A DNA stretch of 64,000 bases. Origin: Scatophagus argus (taxonomy: Eukaryota > Chordata > Actinopteri > Scatophagidae). Position 1 is the stretch's first letter. Every line of letters begins with the position of its first letter. Both the position numbers and the translations under genes were made by a program. The notes under the pieces were generated by a model. It saw only the letters and a list, made by a program, of their open reading frames with translations, made no database searches and was not told the DNA's origin. The stretch lies in the NCBI RefSeq assembly GCF_020382885.2, contig NC_058499.1, positions 22,491,872-22,555,871 on the forward strand, given 5' to 3'. Of the stretch, positions 19,416 through 30,145 are shown one piece after another.

Positions 19416-22400
19416 TGACAGCTTTATTCACTGGAACTGAAAAAAGAGCAGGGATGGTGGACTGGTGGGTGAACTGGTGCCTAAACTGACTTTTTATTCA
19501 TAAAAACCATCAGTTAAAACACACAAGTGTGGATTTACTTAATCTGTGCTTATACAGGAGATTTTCCTCTCCTTTCCCTGACTGCTTATTGGATATGCTT
19601 TTTAAACACAGAACCTATGAAGAGGTAAAGAGCACAGTTCTCTATTTCACTTTGCAGTATTCTTAACTGTGGTCTCAGATTGGTCCATTAATGTTTGACA
19701 CAGCTGAACAGAACACACAGGACAAATGCATGACCAGACATGAATACTAACAACTGAACCAGTGCTGCTGGGCTGGAATTGTTCTTCACACATGTTAACA
19801 CTACACGTTATGCAAGGTCCTTATCCTGCACCTAGAGTGACTGGTTTTCCAGTGACTAGTGACTGGAATGACTAGTTTAGACTAGTCTGGCGATGTGTCA
19901 GCATCGATTTACAAATCAAAAGTCCTCAAGCATTTTGTAGAATCTTGGCATAGATAATCCAACCTTCACAGATTCCTGATGTGTTTTTGTTGTACTTATT
20001 CAACTTTTACACCACCTCCACCCTACAGAGTTCTTTGTGTAGATTTGGCATTAGAAACAACTGTACATTGTCAAAGCTCTATACCAGACCTAGCTCCCAA
20101 GGCCCTGGTCTCTCTCTCTCTCTATCCCTTGAGGAATATAGATATTCATATCAATTTAAAGAGTAATCATAAAAAATAGAAACAAATGTGGGAAAAAACA
20201 TACAGTACTTCTTTACTTTAAGTCCAAGTTCTCAAAGTCTTATAATGCCAGATTTAGAAAATAAAAAAATACAAAAGCTGATGAAACCACCGCTCTGACC
20301 TTGCATGGTGATGATGATGGATAGAAACAGACAGCAGAAGAGGAAGAAGAGACACAGAGGCACTGTGCCCTCATTTAAAGGCTAAACTAAAATTACAAGC
20401 CAGAGAAAAATGTTACTTGACCTCCTCCATTTGTACTCAAAACTTTTCAATACTGTACTCAAACCATGAATGAACAGTGAAAAGGAGGGGGGGGTGGGGG
20501 GGTGGGGGTCAGGGGTGGATGGGGGGTGGTTCCCTTATGATCCGAAAAAGGAACAATGGCGACCACAGCTGACGTGTAAACCTACTTGTGTTCCAGGCTT
20601 CCTAAACTCAAGTAGAATCTCATAGCATTCCAAGAAGAGGAGGGTGTCATTCACTGTGGTACGAACCCATTCTGACAAACACAACGTCAACCTTAATGCA
20701 ACATGTATCTTGAAAAACAGCATTAATATTTCCTTTCGAAACATGGAAAACACTTGGAAAACACAAAAACAGCTCAGACAGACCAGTAAGGTTAGTACAT
20801 TAAAAAAAAAGGCGTAGGTCTGTTGAAACATTTCTAATACAATTCTCTACAGTCTGAATGTCCCTGTTTGACAGAATACTGTTTGTACATTCACACGCTC
20901 AAACACACACGCGCACACACACACACACACACATTAAGGGTTCTCTTTGAGACCCCCTGCAACATACTGATACAATCACTGAACAACAAAAGAGCATTTG
21001 TCAAAACAGTTCACATGGTAAAAAGTAGCAAGAATACAAAAACAGTTTTTACATATTGATTTTAAGAAAGACGAGTTCGGACATTTCCAGCTCACCTGGC
21101 GTAGCACACTCACACGTCCACAGTATGTACAGGCTGAGAGAGGAAGTATAACGTTGAAACAAGGACGTTTTCGGGACACTAAGGACAGTGATCTCTGGAG
21201 GAGCATGACAAGTATATTCAAATATATAGTTCTATGTGTCTGAACTGAAGGGTCAGACTGGTATCGATGATCAGGGCTTTTATTGGTTATTGTCCACTGG
21301 TTGGTAAGTCTACACACTTTAAGGATCAGGTTCTGCTTCATAATGGTGCTTCGGTACAAACAGGTGCAGCCGTGAAAAACAGGGCCCTGGCATACACCCA
21401 CAGATATTTTATTTCCAGAATTATTTCACTATAGGACAAATCCTGAAACTCTCCCCACACAGTTTCCCTTCACATATGTTGAGGAGCTTACTGGCTGCTT
21501 CATAATTAATAAATGTAATAAAAATATTAAAACCCAGCAGGATGTGGATGCAGGGAGTTGGTTTGGGACTAGTCTGACTAACAAGTAGACTGCTGGTATA
21601 ATCCTGCCATTGGCTGACCATTTCAGTCATCATTCTCCTCCCCTTTACTGTTACATTTCCAAACTGCTGTCACCATTTGACACAACAACCAGCTCAGAGA
21701 GGGAAACCTACATGCTGAAAATGGCGAGTTTTGAAGAAAATGTGGATGCAATAAGACAGGCCTACTTCGCTGTTACGCCAGGGCTTGCCTCCCCCAACAC
21801 TATTTTGCAGAAGCACCATCGTTGTATCCTGACCTGAGTGCTGCCCAAGATGATCTTGATTGGTTTAAAGGAATACAAGCAAGGCAGAGTATTTTATTTC
21901 CCCTATATCAGAGTGACAATGGGTGCAGCCAGACCTTTCTCCAACTCTGACACAGAGCTAAAAGAAAGTGTGGAAATAGCTCTGGCTATACGAGACCTGT
22001 CAGGACCAGAAGGGTTGATAGTGTATTACTGGAGATGAAAACCAAAAAGTTATCCTTCAACTAACCAAAGACAAATATATTGGAATGGATGCGTGAATAA
22101 AACTCTGCAGTCTTCTGATACCAAACAGTGATGGCTGAGAGAGCAACAAGAGGACACAAAAGGAAGCAGAGAGGAGGCAAAAAGTGATAGGGGGAGGAAC
22201 TGAAATGAAGGGAATGTCATTGGAGTGAGGGAGGAACGGGGTGGGGGGGTCTGAGAGGGTCTGAAAAGTCACTATGTTGGCAACACTGTGTTGTCAGATG
22301 CCCACAACTGAGGGAGGCAGCACGAATAGCTTCTTTTAGCACAAAAGTTTCAGTGATTGTATGGGCTCATATGTCATATTTGTGTTAAATATTTTGGCAG

Positions 22401-23073
22401 TAAATAAGAACTGTGACAAAAAAAACAAACAAACAAACTTGTGGCTGTAGCCCAATAGTCAAGTTCTAAACACACCCCTGGAACAGCTCCAGTTCAGGGG
22501 TGACAGAGACAGGTGTCTGAAAAAGGCCATAAATCCACAGCACATCCAGTGGCAAAACCAACCTGACCATGAGCAATGATGCACTCTGTCTATAGATCGC
22601 AAGCAAGCCTAAATTCAATAAGATTCTATGCCTTCACAATTCAGATTCCCATCAGCTGGTAGCATGACCTCTAAAACCCATAACACCCCTAACTTTTTTT
22701 TCCCTTCAGACTTACACTGACTTCATACATGGCCTCTCTGTAAAGTGGTTGTGCCCTCTTCACTGCTGCCTCTGAGAAAGAGGGGGGAAGGATAGGCATG
22801 ACGAAGGAGAAGAGGTGGAACAAAAAGAAAAGTGTGTGGAGAGAAAAGGCCTCCTCTGGATTTTAAGGAATAACAGAGAACTGATGGTCTTTAGGCAGCT
22901 TAGTAAAGCAACAAAAACCTTATGTATGACTTGGGGGAATTGATGCATCTACAATAGCCTAGACTGTCCTGCAAATGTGGTGACAGTTAGGCTGAATAAA
23001 CAGCCTACAAAGGATAAACAAGAAAACAGAAGTTTAGGGAAGTGTCTGTAGATGGGATAAAGTCTCCATGGGT
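19416..23073 (-). other. probable long 3' UTR of znf319
   Basis: Downstream of the znf319 stop (23074-23076) no other gene is visible on the minus strand until the sequence reads AATAAA, as TTTATT at 19433-19438 on the plus strand, followed by a GU-rich segment. A second signal lies at 19493-19498. The roughly 3.6-kb stretch contains a G-rich plus-strand tract at 20486-20527, a (CA)n tract at 20902-20932 and short open frames with no recognisable product. The assignment as one 3' UTR is inference. Confidence 0.45.
20480..20530 (+). repeat. G-rich tract with G-quadruplex potential
   Basis: AGGAGGGGGGGGTGGGGGGGTGGGGGTCAGGGG followed by GATGGGGGGTGG gives at least five runs of four or more G with loops of one to five bases on the plus strand. 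Transcribed from the minus strand (znf319 3' UTR) it would be C-rich in RNA, so any quadruplex would form in DNA. Confidence 0.7.
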
Positions 23074-24894
23074 TTATATGCACTGGGGCACAGCGTAACC
23101 CCCTCCATCAGCGGTGTGTTGCACTGTGTGATCCTGCAAAGAGCCCAAGTCACTGAAACGCTCACCACACCAAACACATTTGAACTGACCCTCTCTAGAG
23201 TGCGTGCTCTGGTGTTTGGCCAGATGCTCGCGCTGTTTGAAGCCCTTGTTGCAGTGGTCGCATTTATATGGTTTTTCCCCCGTGTGCACACGTCGGTGTC
23301 GGTTCAGGTCTGACGAATACTTGAAACGTTTCTCACAGTCAGGGCACTTCAGCGGTTTTTCCCGTGACGGGTCGCAACGGTGCTGGACAAATTCCGAAGA
23401 GGACAGGAAGCGCCGGTCACAGAGCGAGCATTTGAGGGGCTTCTCTTGGCAGTGAGAGTTTTGATGACGTTGTAATGTGGAGCTCTTCTTGTAGCCCTTG
23501 CCACAGACGTCACACTTGTACGGCTTGTCGGGCGAGGTATTAGATGTCTCGCCACACTTGTGTCTGAGAAGCTCTCCTGACTGGCTGAACTCTTTCTGGC
23601 ATGAGGCACACTTGAACAGGTTGTCCATGCCGTGAACATGCTGGTGGTAAAGAAGATGAGAGGGCTGCATGAAGCCCTTGTCGCACAGATTGCATTTGAA
23701 TGGCCTATCAGTAGGATCTTTGTGCGTGCGTCTATGACGCACCAGTGCATATTGCTGTTTGAAGCTCATCTGACACTCGTCACAGTGGAAGGGACGCTCC
23801 TCTGAGTGTGTGCGCTCATGCTGACGAAGGTCAGACGGCCGCTTGAAACCCTTACCACATGCGGCACAGCGGAACGGGCGAGAACCCTGCGGGTGGCAGG
23901 GGTGGTGAAGGAGCTCTGATGACTCTTTGAAGTGCAACTCACATAAGTTGCATTTGAACAAGTGCTCACCAGAGTGCACATACATGTGGCGCACGAGGTG
24001 GGAGCGGTGCTTGAAACTTTTTTCACAAACAGCACACTTGAATGGGCGTTCACTGCTGTGTGTGCGCTGGTGGTGCTGTAGGTGTGACGACTGGCTGAAG
24101 GCCTTGTCACACGTGTCACATTTGAAGGGCTTCTCTCCTGTGTGCACCCTCTCATGTCGCGTGAGTTCTGACAGGTGTTTGAATCCCTTCTGGCAAACAG
24201 AGCATTTGTATGGCCGGTCCCGGGCTGAGGGAAAAGGCAGAATAGATGAGCTACTGCTAGCTGACGCCCCATCACTGCTGGACTGCTGAGGATTATTTGA
24301 GTTTGGTGTGACGTTTCCAGAAGAACCAGGACGATAGGTCTTCTCACATATTGAACACTTCATTGGGTTGGTGCTGTTATGGGATGTATGGTGCTGGGCT
24401 AAAGATGTGAGTAGGGAGAATCCCATCTTACACACCCCACACACAAACGGTTTCTGCTCCACCTGAACACACTGATGTTCCAACAAGTCTGTCGCCTGGT
24501 GAAAAATCTTCATGCACTGGGTGCACTGGAAAGACCTGTCCTGGTTCACCATGCACTGGTGCTCATGTGGGTTGGCCAGGTGGGAGATATCATGTCCACA
24601 GGCCCCACACTTGTGTCCCCCCTCTGTCCCTACCTGTAGGGAGGTCTGCTGGGCCTGGGTGGGGTGCTGCTGCTGACCATGCTGCCCGCCTCCATGCTGC
24701 TGACTCCCGCTGTGTTGTTGGCCATGCTGGCTGTGCTGTCCATGCTGGGTCTGTTGCTGCTGCTGTAAAGATGTAGCATCCGGCTGCAGGACAATGCCGT
24801 ACACAGCACAGCCCAGCGCGTTCTCAGCTCCTGGAGGGATGGTGTGGACAACTTGAGGTGGAGCGACTGCATGCTGCTGCCAGGCCTCTGTCAT
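23074..24894 (-). CDS. znf319: zinc finger protein 319
   Basis: Putative nuclear DNA-binding protein of 606 residues, encoded in one exon. The N-terminus (WQQHAVAPP...PPGAENALGCAVYGI) matches vertebrate ZNF319 and supports this ATG. A glutamine/histidine/glycine-rich linker follows at about 55-95. Then come about 17 C2H2-type modules. The first two end in H-x-C instead of H-x-H, the fourth (KCSICEKTY) has lost its histidines, and several others end in HKC or HRC. Linkers of the TGEKP type are present between fingers 5-6 and 15-16. A serine-rich spacer follows the fourth module. The acceptor of this exon is at 24941-24942, so 46 nt of 5' UTR precede the ATG in the same exon. It is divergent from usb1 as in human. 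Confidence 0.96.
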   Translation of the reverse strand: MTEAWQQHAVAPPQVVHTIPPGAENALGCAVYGIVLQPDATSLQQQQQTQHGQHSQHGQQHSGSQQHGGGQHGQQQHPTQAQQTSLQVGTEGGHKCGACGHDISHLANPHEHQCMVNQDRSFQCTQCMKIFHQATDLLEHQCVQVEQKPFVCGVCKMGFSLLTSLAQHHTSHNSTNPMKCSICEKTYRPGSSGNVTPNSNNPQQSSSDGASASSSSSILPFPSARDRPYKCSVCQKGFKHLSELTRHERVHTGEKPFKCDTCDKAFSQSSHLQHHQRTHSSERPFKCAVCEKSFKHRSHLVRHMYVHSGEHLFKCNLCELHFKESSELLHHPCHPQGSRPFRCAACGKGFKRPSDLRQHERTHSEERPFHCDECQMSFKQQYALVRHRRTHKDPTDRPFKCNLCDKGFMQPSHLLYHQHVHGMDNLFKCASCQKEFSQSGELLRHKCGETSNTSPDKPYKCDVCGKGYKKSSTLQRHQNSHCQEKPLKCSLCDRRFLSSSEFVQHRCDPSREKPLKCPDCEKRFKYSSDLNRHRRVHTGEKPYKCDHCNKGFKQREHLAKHQSTHSREGQFKCVWCGERFSDLGSLQDHTVQHTADGGGYAVPQCI

Positions 24895-26340
24895 GCGGGC
24901 TCTGGTGTAGGGATTCAGTTTGGCAGCCGGTGTGGCCCAACTACAGTAAGAAAGGAAGACATATTTGTTATTTGACTATATTTTAAACAATGCACTTAAG
25001 GCTTCCAAGTGTGTTGAGAAAACAGAACAAGAAACTCACTCCATTTCAACAAATACCACTGAAGAACAGCCAAGTGTGCTTGGTGAAGGGGCTGTGACGG
25101 ATGATTTAATGACAGGAGCAGTGTCGCACAGAGGAGAACAGCTGTGTGGGGATCAGACCTGTGTGGAGAGACTGGTGAAAATTCTTGGTCTTCAAGTGGT
25201 ATCTGTATGAAGAAGAGAATAAATGTAAATCAAAATATGAAGAGAACAGTCAGCAACAACAGTGTTTTTAGGGTTACGCCATGGGCTCCAGTATTAGACC
25301 AAGATTGAAAATAATATTTATATACCAAAATGCTTTCTAAAAATATATAAAGACTACAGATTTGGTTTTGAAATCCTGCTCCATCAACTTTAGGAGTCAG
25401 TTATACTCTCCCCGTGTAAATTCAGCAGAAAGACACTAAAAAAAACTCATAATATTGTAGGACATGTTGCAATGTTTACAGCTCCTGGACGCCAGGATAT
25501 GTAGTCTGCCTCTCCAGGTAACAAAAGCTGTAGTGATTAAAAGGCACGACTATTATCCATAAGGGACAAATTCATCATGCATAAGAACAGGAGTAATCTG
25601 AACAGTCTTCCCATAGTTTACGCTGCGTTTTACATGCTGAAAGCACCCAACGGCAATGAAATGTAATCGTTAAAAACTTGAAAATTTGCAGCATCCATGA
25701 ACGCAGAAACAAACAGCAAGTGAGCACTCATTAACATACACACTGGGACACAAACGCTAAGTTGTATATTAAAGTCTTTAATACACTGGTTATGTAGTCC
25801 CACCCCGCCTATGCAAAAATCCAAATGCTCAACGATTCGCTGCTAAAAAAAAAAAAAAAAAGAAAAAAAAAACTGGAAGGCAGCGTCTGCGCATCATAAC
25901 GTTTTCGTCTCCAACCAAATTTTACTGTAATCAGGACTGGTTAGCTAGCTAGCCTAGCCGCTTGCTAACACAGCCACAGAGGCACAGGAAAGAGCTAACG
26001 TTAGCAGCTTAGCCACGGGAATAAATATCATAGAAGCAACCGCTATAGCGATACGTTTGTTAGTGAGCAGTGCGTGTAAACTGTGGTGAGAAATTCCACA
26101 ATTTCATACCTGGAGTGTCCATTCAAGCCCACCAAGGACTCCCGATAAAATGCCAGTCTGTAGTATGTTAGCTGCTCCCCTAGTAACGTTGGGTCCCTTC
26201 TTCTCATCCACAAACGGTGCTCGGATGCTCTGTTGTTGTGGGCCAAAATATGGGTTCTGCGGTTCATTAAAACGGGCAAAAATACTCCCGCGATCTCCCA
26301 AATCACCCCATAAACGCTGTCGTTTCACATATACATTCAC
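24824..26340 (-). other. spliced upstream ORF overlapping the znf319 start
   Basis: In exon 1 an ATG at 26340 opens a frame of 77 codons, MNVYVKRQRLWGDLGDRGS..., that reaches the splice donor at 26110 in phase 0. Spliced to 24940 it continues for 38 more codons and stops at 24824-24826, 70 nt downstream of the znf319 ATG (24894) and in another frame. The product would be 115 residues. It resembles no family I know. It could be a translation-inhibiting uORF, a small protein, or chance openness in a GC-rich exon. Confidence 0.35.
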
Positions 26341-26400
26341 TGGCTCCTAGGGCACCCGCTCGGCTCGCGAAAAGATATGCATTTTGTTATAAATTGCTAG
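26110..26400 (-). other. 5' non-coding exon of znf319 (approximate 5' end)
   Basis: A minus-strand donor CTCCAG|GTATGA at 26109/26110 pairs with the acceptor TACTGTAG at 24941, giving a 1.17-kb intron. The exon is CpG-rich. Its 5' edge is a guess. It carries the upstream reading frame described in the next entry. Confidence 0.6.
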
Positions 26401-27077
26401 CTAGCTTTCGGCTAGCCTCTGAGCCTCTGCCCGCGCACGGGAACATGAATATACCAAGAGTTAATTGGCATGCTCACAACACACAGACACACGCCACACA
26501 CACATACACACACACACACATGCACGCCCCCCGGCTTTAATGAAACAGTCATGCAATAGTACTGTCATTTACCACATCTAATCACGAGTAAAATGTTTTG
26601 GTGACTGCTTCTAAATCCAAAATATGAGCATAAATAAGTAATGACATTGTTTTCTAGTTTCAGGTGAACCCAACACATTTTAAATGTGACATTAATTTTC
26701 TTTTTGGACAAATTAAGACATTTAAGAGAACCTTTTAAGACGAGCAGGCCACAGTATACATAAATCACCTGTACACAGGTTAATCGTTTATGTGCCGTTC
26801 ACGTATTGTAGCAACCAACTGCAAAGGGGAACTCATCAGAGGCGGGGTTGTGTTTCACTGGGACCTAAATCATTATTACAATCCGCTGTTTACATCAGAA
26901 GCGCAGAGCTGTGTTGAAGATATGGCGATTGATTGACGAAGTCGCATGAAAATGCGTTTAAAAGCCGAGCGAAAATGTTTGCTTTCCCTGTGTTTATTAA
27001 CTATGTTAATAAGTCGGCTTTTTTAGCTAATTAACGCATATATGTTCGATATGTTCTGACACACCACGCACAGCAGG
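26401..27077. promoter_or_regulatory. bidirectional promoter between znf319 and usb1
   Basis: The two genes are head to head with about 0.7 kb between the presumed znf319 exon 1 and the usb1 start codon. ZNF319 and USB1 are also divergent neighbours in human. The znf319 flank and the usb1 5' end are both CpG-rich, while the middle (26550-26800) is AT-rich and holds a (CA)n run near 26488-26519. A TATGGCGATTG element at about 26919 is YY1-like. No TATA box stands out. Confidence 0.55.
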
Positions 27078-30000
27078 ATGTTGGTCGGCTACAGCAGCAG
27101 CTCGGAGGAGGAAAGCGAGACGGTCGCAGCTACCGCTCAAAATAGAAACTGCTCTCGAAAGTGCCTAGAGGAAGATGATGGTAACGATGGCTGCCCGGCG
27201 GGAAAGAAACCCAAAACTGGAGAACAGGTTCCGAAAACAAGGTGTGGGAGGAGTTGTGAGGTGCCTCTCTGTCTTATTTACTGACACAGAAAAAATAAAC
27301 TTTTCTCAACTTTAATTGTATGACTAAGAGATCTCATTAAGATGACAAATAGACCAAACTTTAGATGTAATTTACTAATTGGTAATGGCCACCGCCCTGC
27401 ATGATAAACGTACTGAGACGGCATTTTAAGGTAAAAGTTAGTTGAATTTTCAAGCTATGCAGCTACTGGCTTCAATAAGAAATGAGATGATGTGAGCACC
27501 TCGGTACTGGGCTGTTTCCTGCAGGCTGCCCCTTCCTGGTTGCCTGTTGGCCATGTTTCCAGAGGAAGCGGACCCACAGACTGACGACAGTGCTCTTCAT
27601 GGTGGACGCATACGCTCCTTCAAACACGAGAGAGGCAACTGGGCCACCTATGTTTATTTACCATGTAAGACCGACACGCTTTAACTGTTGGTGATTTAGA
27701 GTCACATCACTATGCGTGTTATCCAAGTATGATTTTGGATCATTTCTTTAACCTGATGCCTTTCTTGTGGGGATATTTCTCTGCCTGTCTCGTCTCCACA
27801 TCAGACCATCCTGAGGAGGAGTTCAGGGAGCTGTTGGAGGAGCTGCTCTCAGTAGCAAAGGCTCATGGTGTGGTTTTGAGCGCTCAGGAGGAGTTCCACC
27901 TCAGCCTGTCTCAGACTGTGGTGCTGAGACACCACTGGATCCAGCACTTCACACAGAGCCTCAGAGCAGGCCTGGTGCACTGCAAGAGGTTTGCTAATAC
28001 TGAATACACATACACAGGATGAGTTGAGTTTGCAAGCTATTTCCAGGGTGTGTACCGATGATCATCAGCTGGTGGCCCGAAGCTTCCCGTCTGGTTCACA
28101 TAACGTTAATAAATGTTTTGTAAAATTTTGGTCCATGGAAAAATGTAGTTGGTTAGTTACAGTATGTACTCAAAGTACATATGCTGATGAAATTAAACAA
28201 CCCGTATCACAGAAGACAAGGTGCCACGTCAAAAGGAAAGTAAACAGATGAAAAAAGTGTACTTATCAGTGTATTACCATAAATGTAACTCTACCATAAC
28301 CAACTCAAGGCAAGACAAATAAAGCTCTCCGACACTAGAGTAGGTGGAATGGTAAAGTAAATTAGGAGAAAATATGAAAATTTCATGAGAAGCTGTCTAT
28401 AGTGGAATTTTCATTCTGTGTTTCCTTTTGCCAGGTTTGTGTGCTCAGCAGAGAGACTGAAGGTCTACTGCAATGCTGAGAGAACCAGGTACAGTCATTA
28501 ATTGTCTCCTTGTCATAGTCCAGATATATGATATATGACTTTTGGGTGTGGTGGAGTGATTAATGAGAAAAATACCCCCCCCCCCCCCCCCCCATTAGCC
28601 GACTGATGTGCCCTTGAGCAAGGCACTTAACCCCCCCAATATGCTCCCCGGGCGCTTGATGCTGCCCACTGCTCCTGTGTGTGTTTCACTGCATGTAATT
28701 TGCCGGGTGTTGCATGTGTGTGTTCAACTAAGGATGGGTCAAATGCAGAAGACGAATTCAGTGTGTGTATGTAAAAATATATATACTGTCAATAAAGTGA
28801 TTCTTCTTCTTCTGACTTGGTCATTGGCCAAAGTGTCATAAACTAAAAACTCTCCATGTGGCACATGCTGTTCAGTTGTTACTGCTGCCAAAGTGTATCT
28901 GTCAGAGCCATTTTTATGTGTCTGACTCGTGGTGCTCTCCTGATGCGTCTGTTTTGCTTCTCTTCGCATCACGTCTTCGTGGTCCAACTGCCTGTACGTG
29001 TTTGTCTGTTGTCCTCTGCAGGACATTTTTGGGGATAGAAGTGTCTACTGGACATGCTCAGTTGTTGGACCTGGTCCAAGTAGTGGACAGAACAATGACA
29101 GAGTTCCACCTGGACACCTTCTATAAGGTCAGGGTGCAACACATTTGAACAGACTAATTGATTTTATCTGCTGGTGTCTGCAGCTGGACAAGTTTGTGTG
29201 TCCCTCTTGATTTTAAATTAGCCTTTTCCTCTTATCGAAGTGTTGATATAGTGGCAGATATATAGAATCTGATATGTTTAGCAGTGTGGTATAATTTGTT
29301 GCTGAAAGGATTATCAGTGATTAACTGAGAGTGAGTCATTGTTTTGCCTTTAAAATTATGAAAACATCATTCCAAAGAATATGGAGTGCACACATTAATG
29401 TCTACTTCCACAATGTTCCCTCTGGTGTGTTTTAGGATCCGTCTTTCCACGTGAGTCTGGCTTGGTGTGTTGGAGACATGACAGAACAGATGAAGGAGTG
29501 CATTAAGGAGCTGCAGGTACTGAGAAGTCTGCTGTCTATCCATCCTATCAGCTTCACTCTAATTGACTATCAAGTCTAAATCATATACTGGCAGTGCAGT
29601 GTATTGGATATTAGTTTATTGCAGCCATATCGTTTTAAGCATAGTTGTTGAAACTGCAGCATATAAATGCCAAAGATATGAGTGAGGTAATTTATGAAGT
29701 TACATAGTCTGTCCACCAGAGGGCACCGTTAATACATGATGCCCTGTTCAGGTCCTACTTATTGAATAACCAAAAAAATTAAATCTGTATGTTATTGTTA
29801 AAAAAAATGACTATACTGACTATTCAGTTAGGCTGTAATTAGGATTTAGATTCCATGAGTGTTGTGAGGACTCATGTGACAGCAGCTAAATTAATGTTGG
29901 ACACAGAAGACATCAGTTGGCTTCAGTAACAACAGTTTTGACTGAATGACCTGCATAGAATCTACCAAATGTTTTTTTTTCTCTGTTTTTCACTGTTAAG

Positions 30001-30108
30001 GGACTAATTGATGAACATGAAGAAGGACCATTTGTGCTAAGGTTGGACTGTGTGGAGCTGCGCTGCAAGACAGGAAATAAAACCTTTCACTTCCCTCTGG
30101 AGCCCTGA
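27078..30108 (+). CDS. usb1: U6 snRNA 3'-5' exoribonuclease USB1 (Mpn1)
   Basis: Trims the oligo(U) tail of U6 snRNA and leaves a terminal phosphate, protecting U6 in the nucleus. It belongs to the 2H phosphoesterase fold. Seven exons: 27078-27241, 27525-27664, 27805-27988, 28435-28488, 29022-29127, 29436-29516 and 30001-30108. All introns are GT-AG and the phases join without a break into 837 nt, 278 residues (human 265). The two catalytic H-x-S motifs are intact: FHLS with H133/S135 and FHVS with H221/S223. The start [13 protein letters not shown] matches the human LVGYSSSGSEDESE region. Signature blocks are [20 protein letters not shown] and [17 protein letters not shown]. The poorly conserved acidic segment 25-80 is normal for the family. 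Loss of this gene in humans causes poikiloderma with neutropenia. Confidence 0.96.
28575..28815 (+). mobile_element. 5'-truncated tRNA-type SINE in usb1 intron 4
   Basis: A run of 19 C at 28575-28593 precedes TGCCCTTGAGCAAGGCACTTAACC, CTCCCCGGGCGC, GCCCACTGCTCC and GGGTCAAATGCAGAAGACGAATTC. It ends in CAATAAAGTGATTCTTCTTCTTC. The same blocks occur in the same order in the fuller SINE at 57237. The tRNA-like head with pol III boxes is missing here and the tail differs, so this is a related but distinct or older copy. Confidence 0.75.
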
Positions 30109-30139
30109 CACTTGACACGTACATTTACAGCTGGCCGAC

Positions 30140-30145
30140 AATAAA
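30140..30145 (+). terminator. usb1 poly(A) signal
   Basis: AATAAA lies 32 nt after the stop codon, with a short 3' UTR. A second AATAAA-like site (GAAATAAAG) is near 30433 and could give a longer form. Confidence 0.6.

Noticed and set aside
21610-22038. Two adjacent plus-strand frames (75 and 66 codons) with a protein-like look (MASFEENVDAIRQAYFAV)
   Set aside because: No splice or promoter context, interrupted by stops, and inside the presumed znf319 3' UTR on the opposite strand. It may be a repeat remnant but I could not name it.
23349-24347. Long frames of 133 and 193 codons antiparallel or shifted within znf319
   Set aside because: They are shadow frames of the repeated zinc-finger coding sequence.
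24965-25210. 81-codon plus-strand frame upstream of znf319
   Set aside because: It lies in the znf319 intron, with no motif and no supporting signals.
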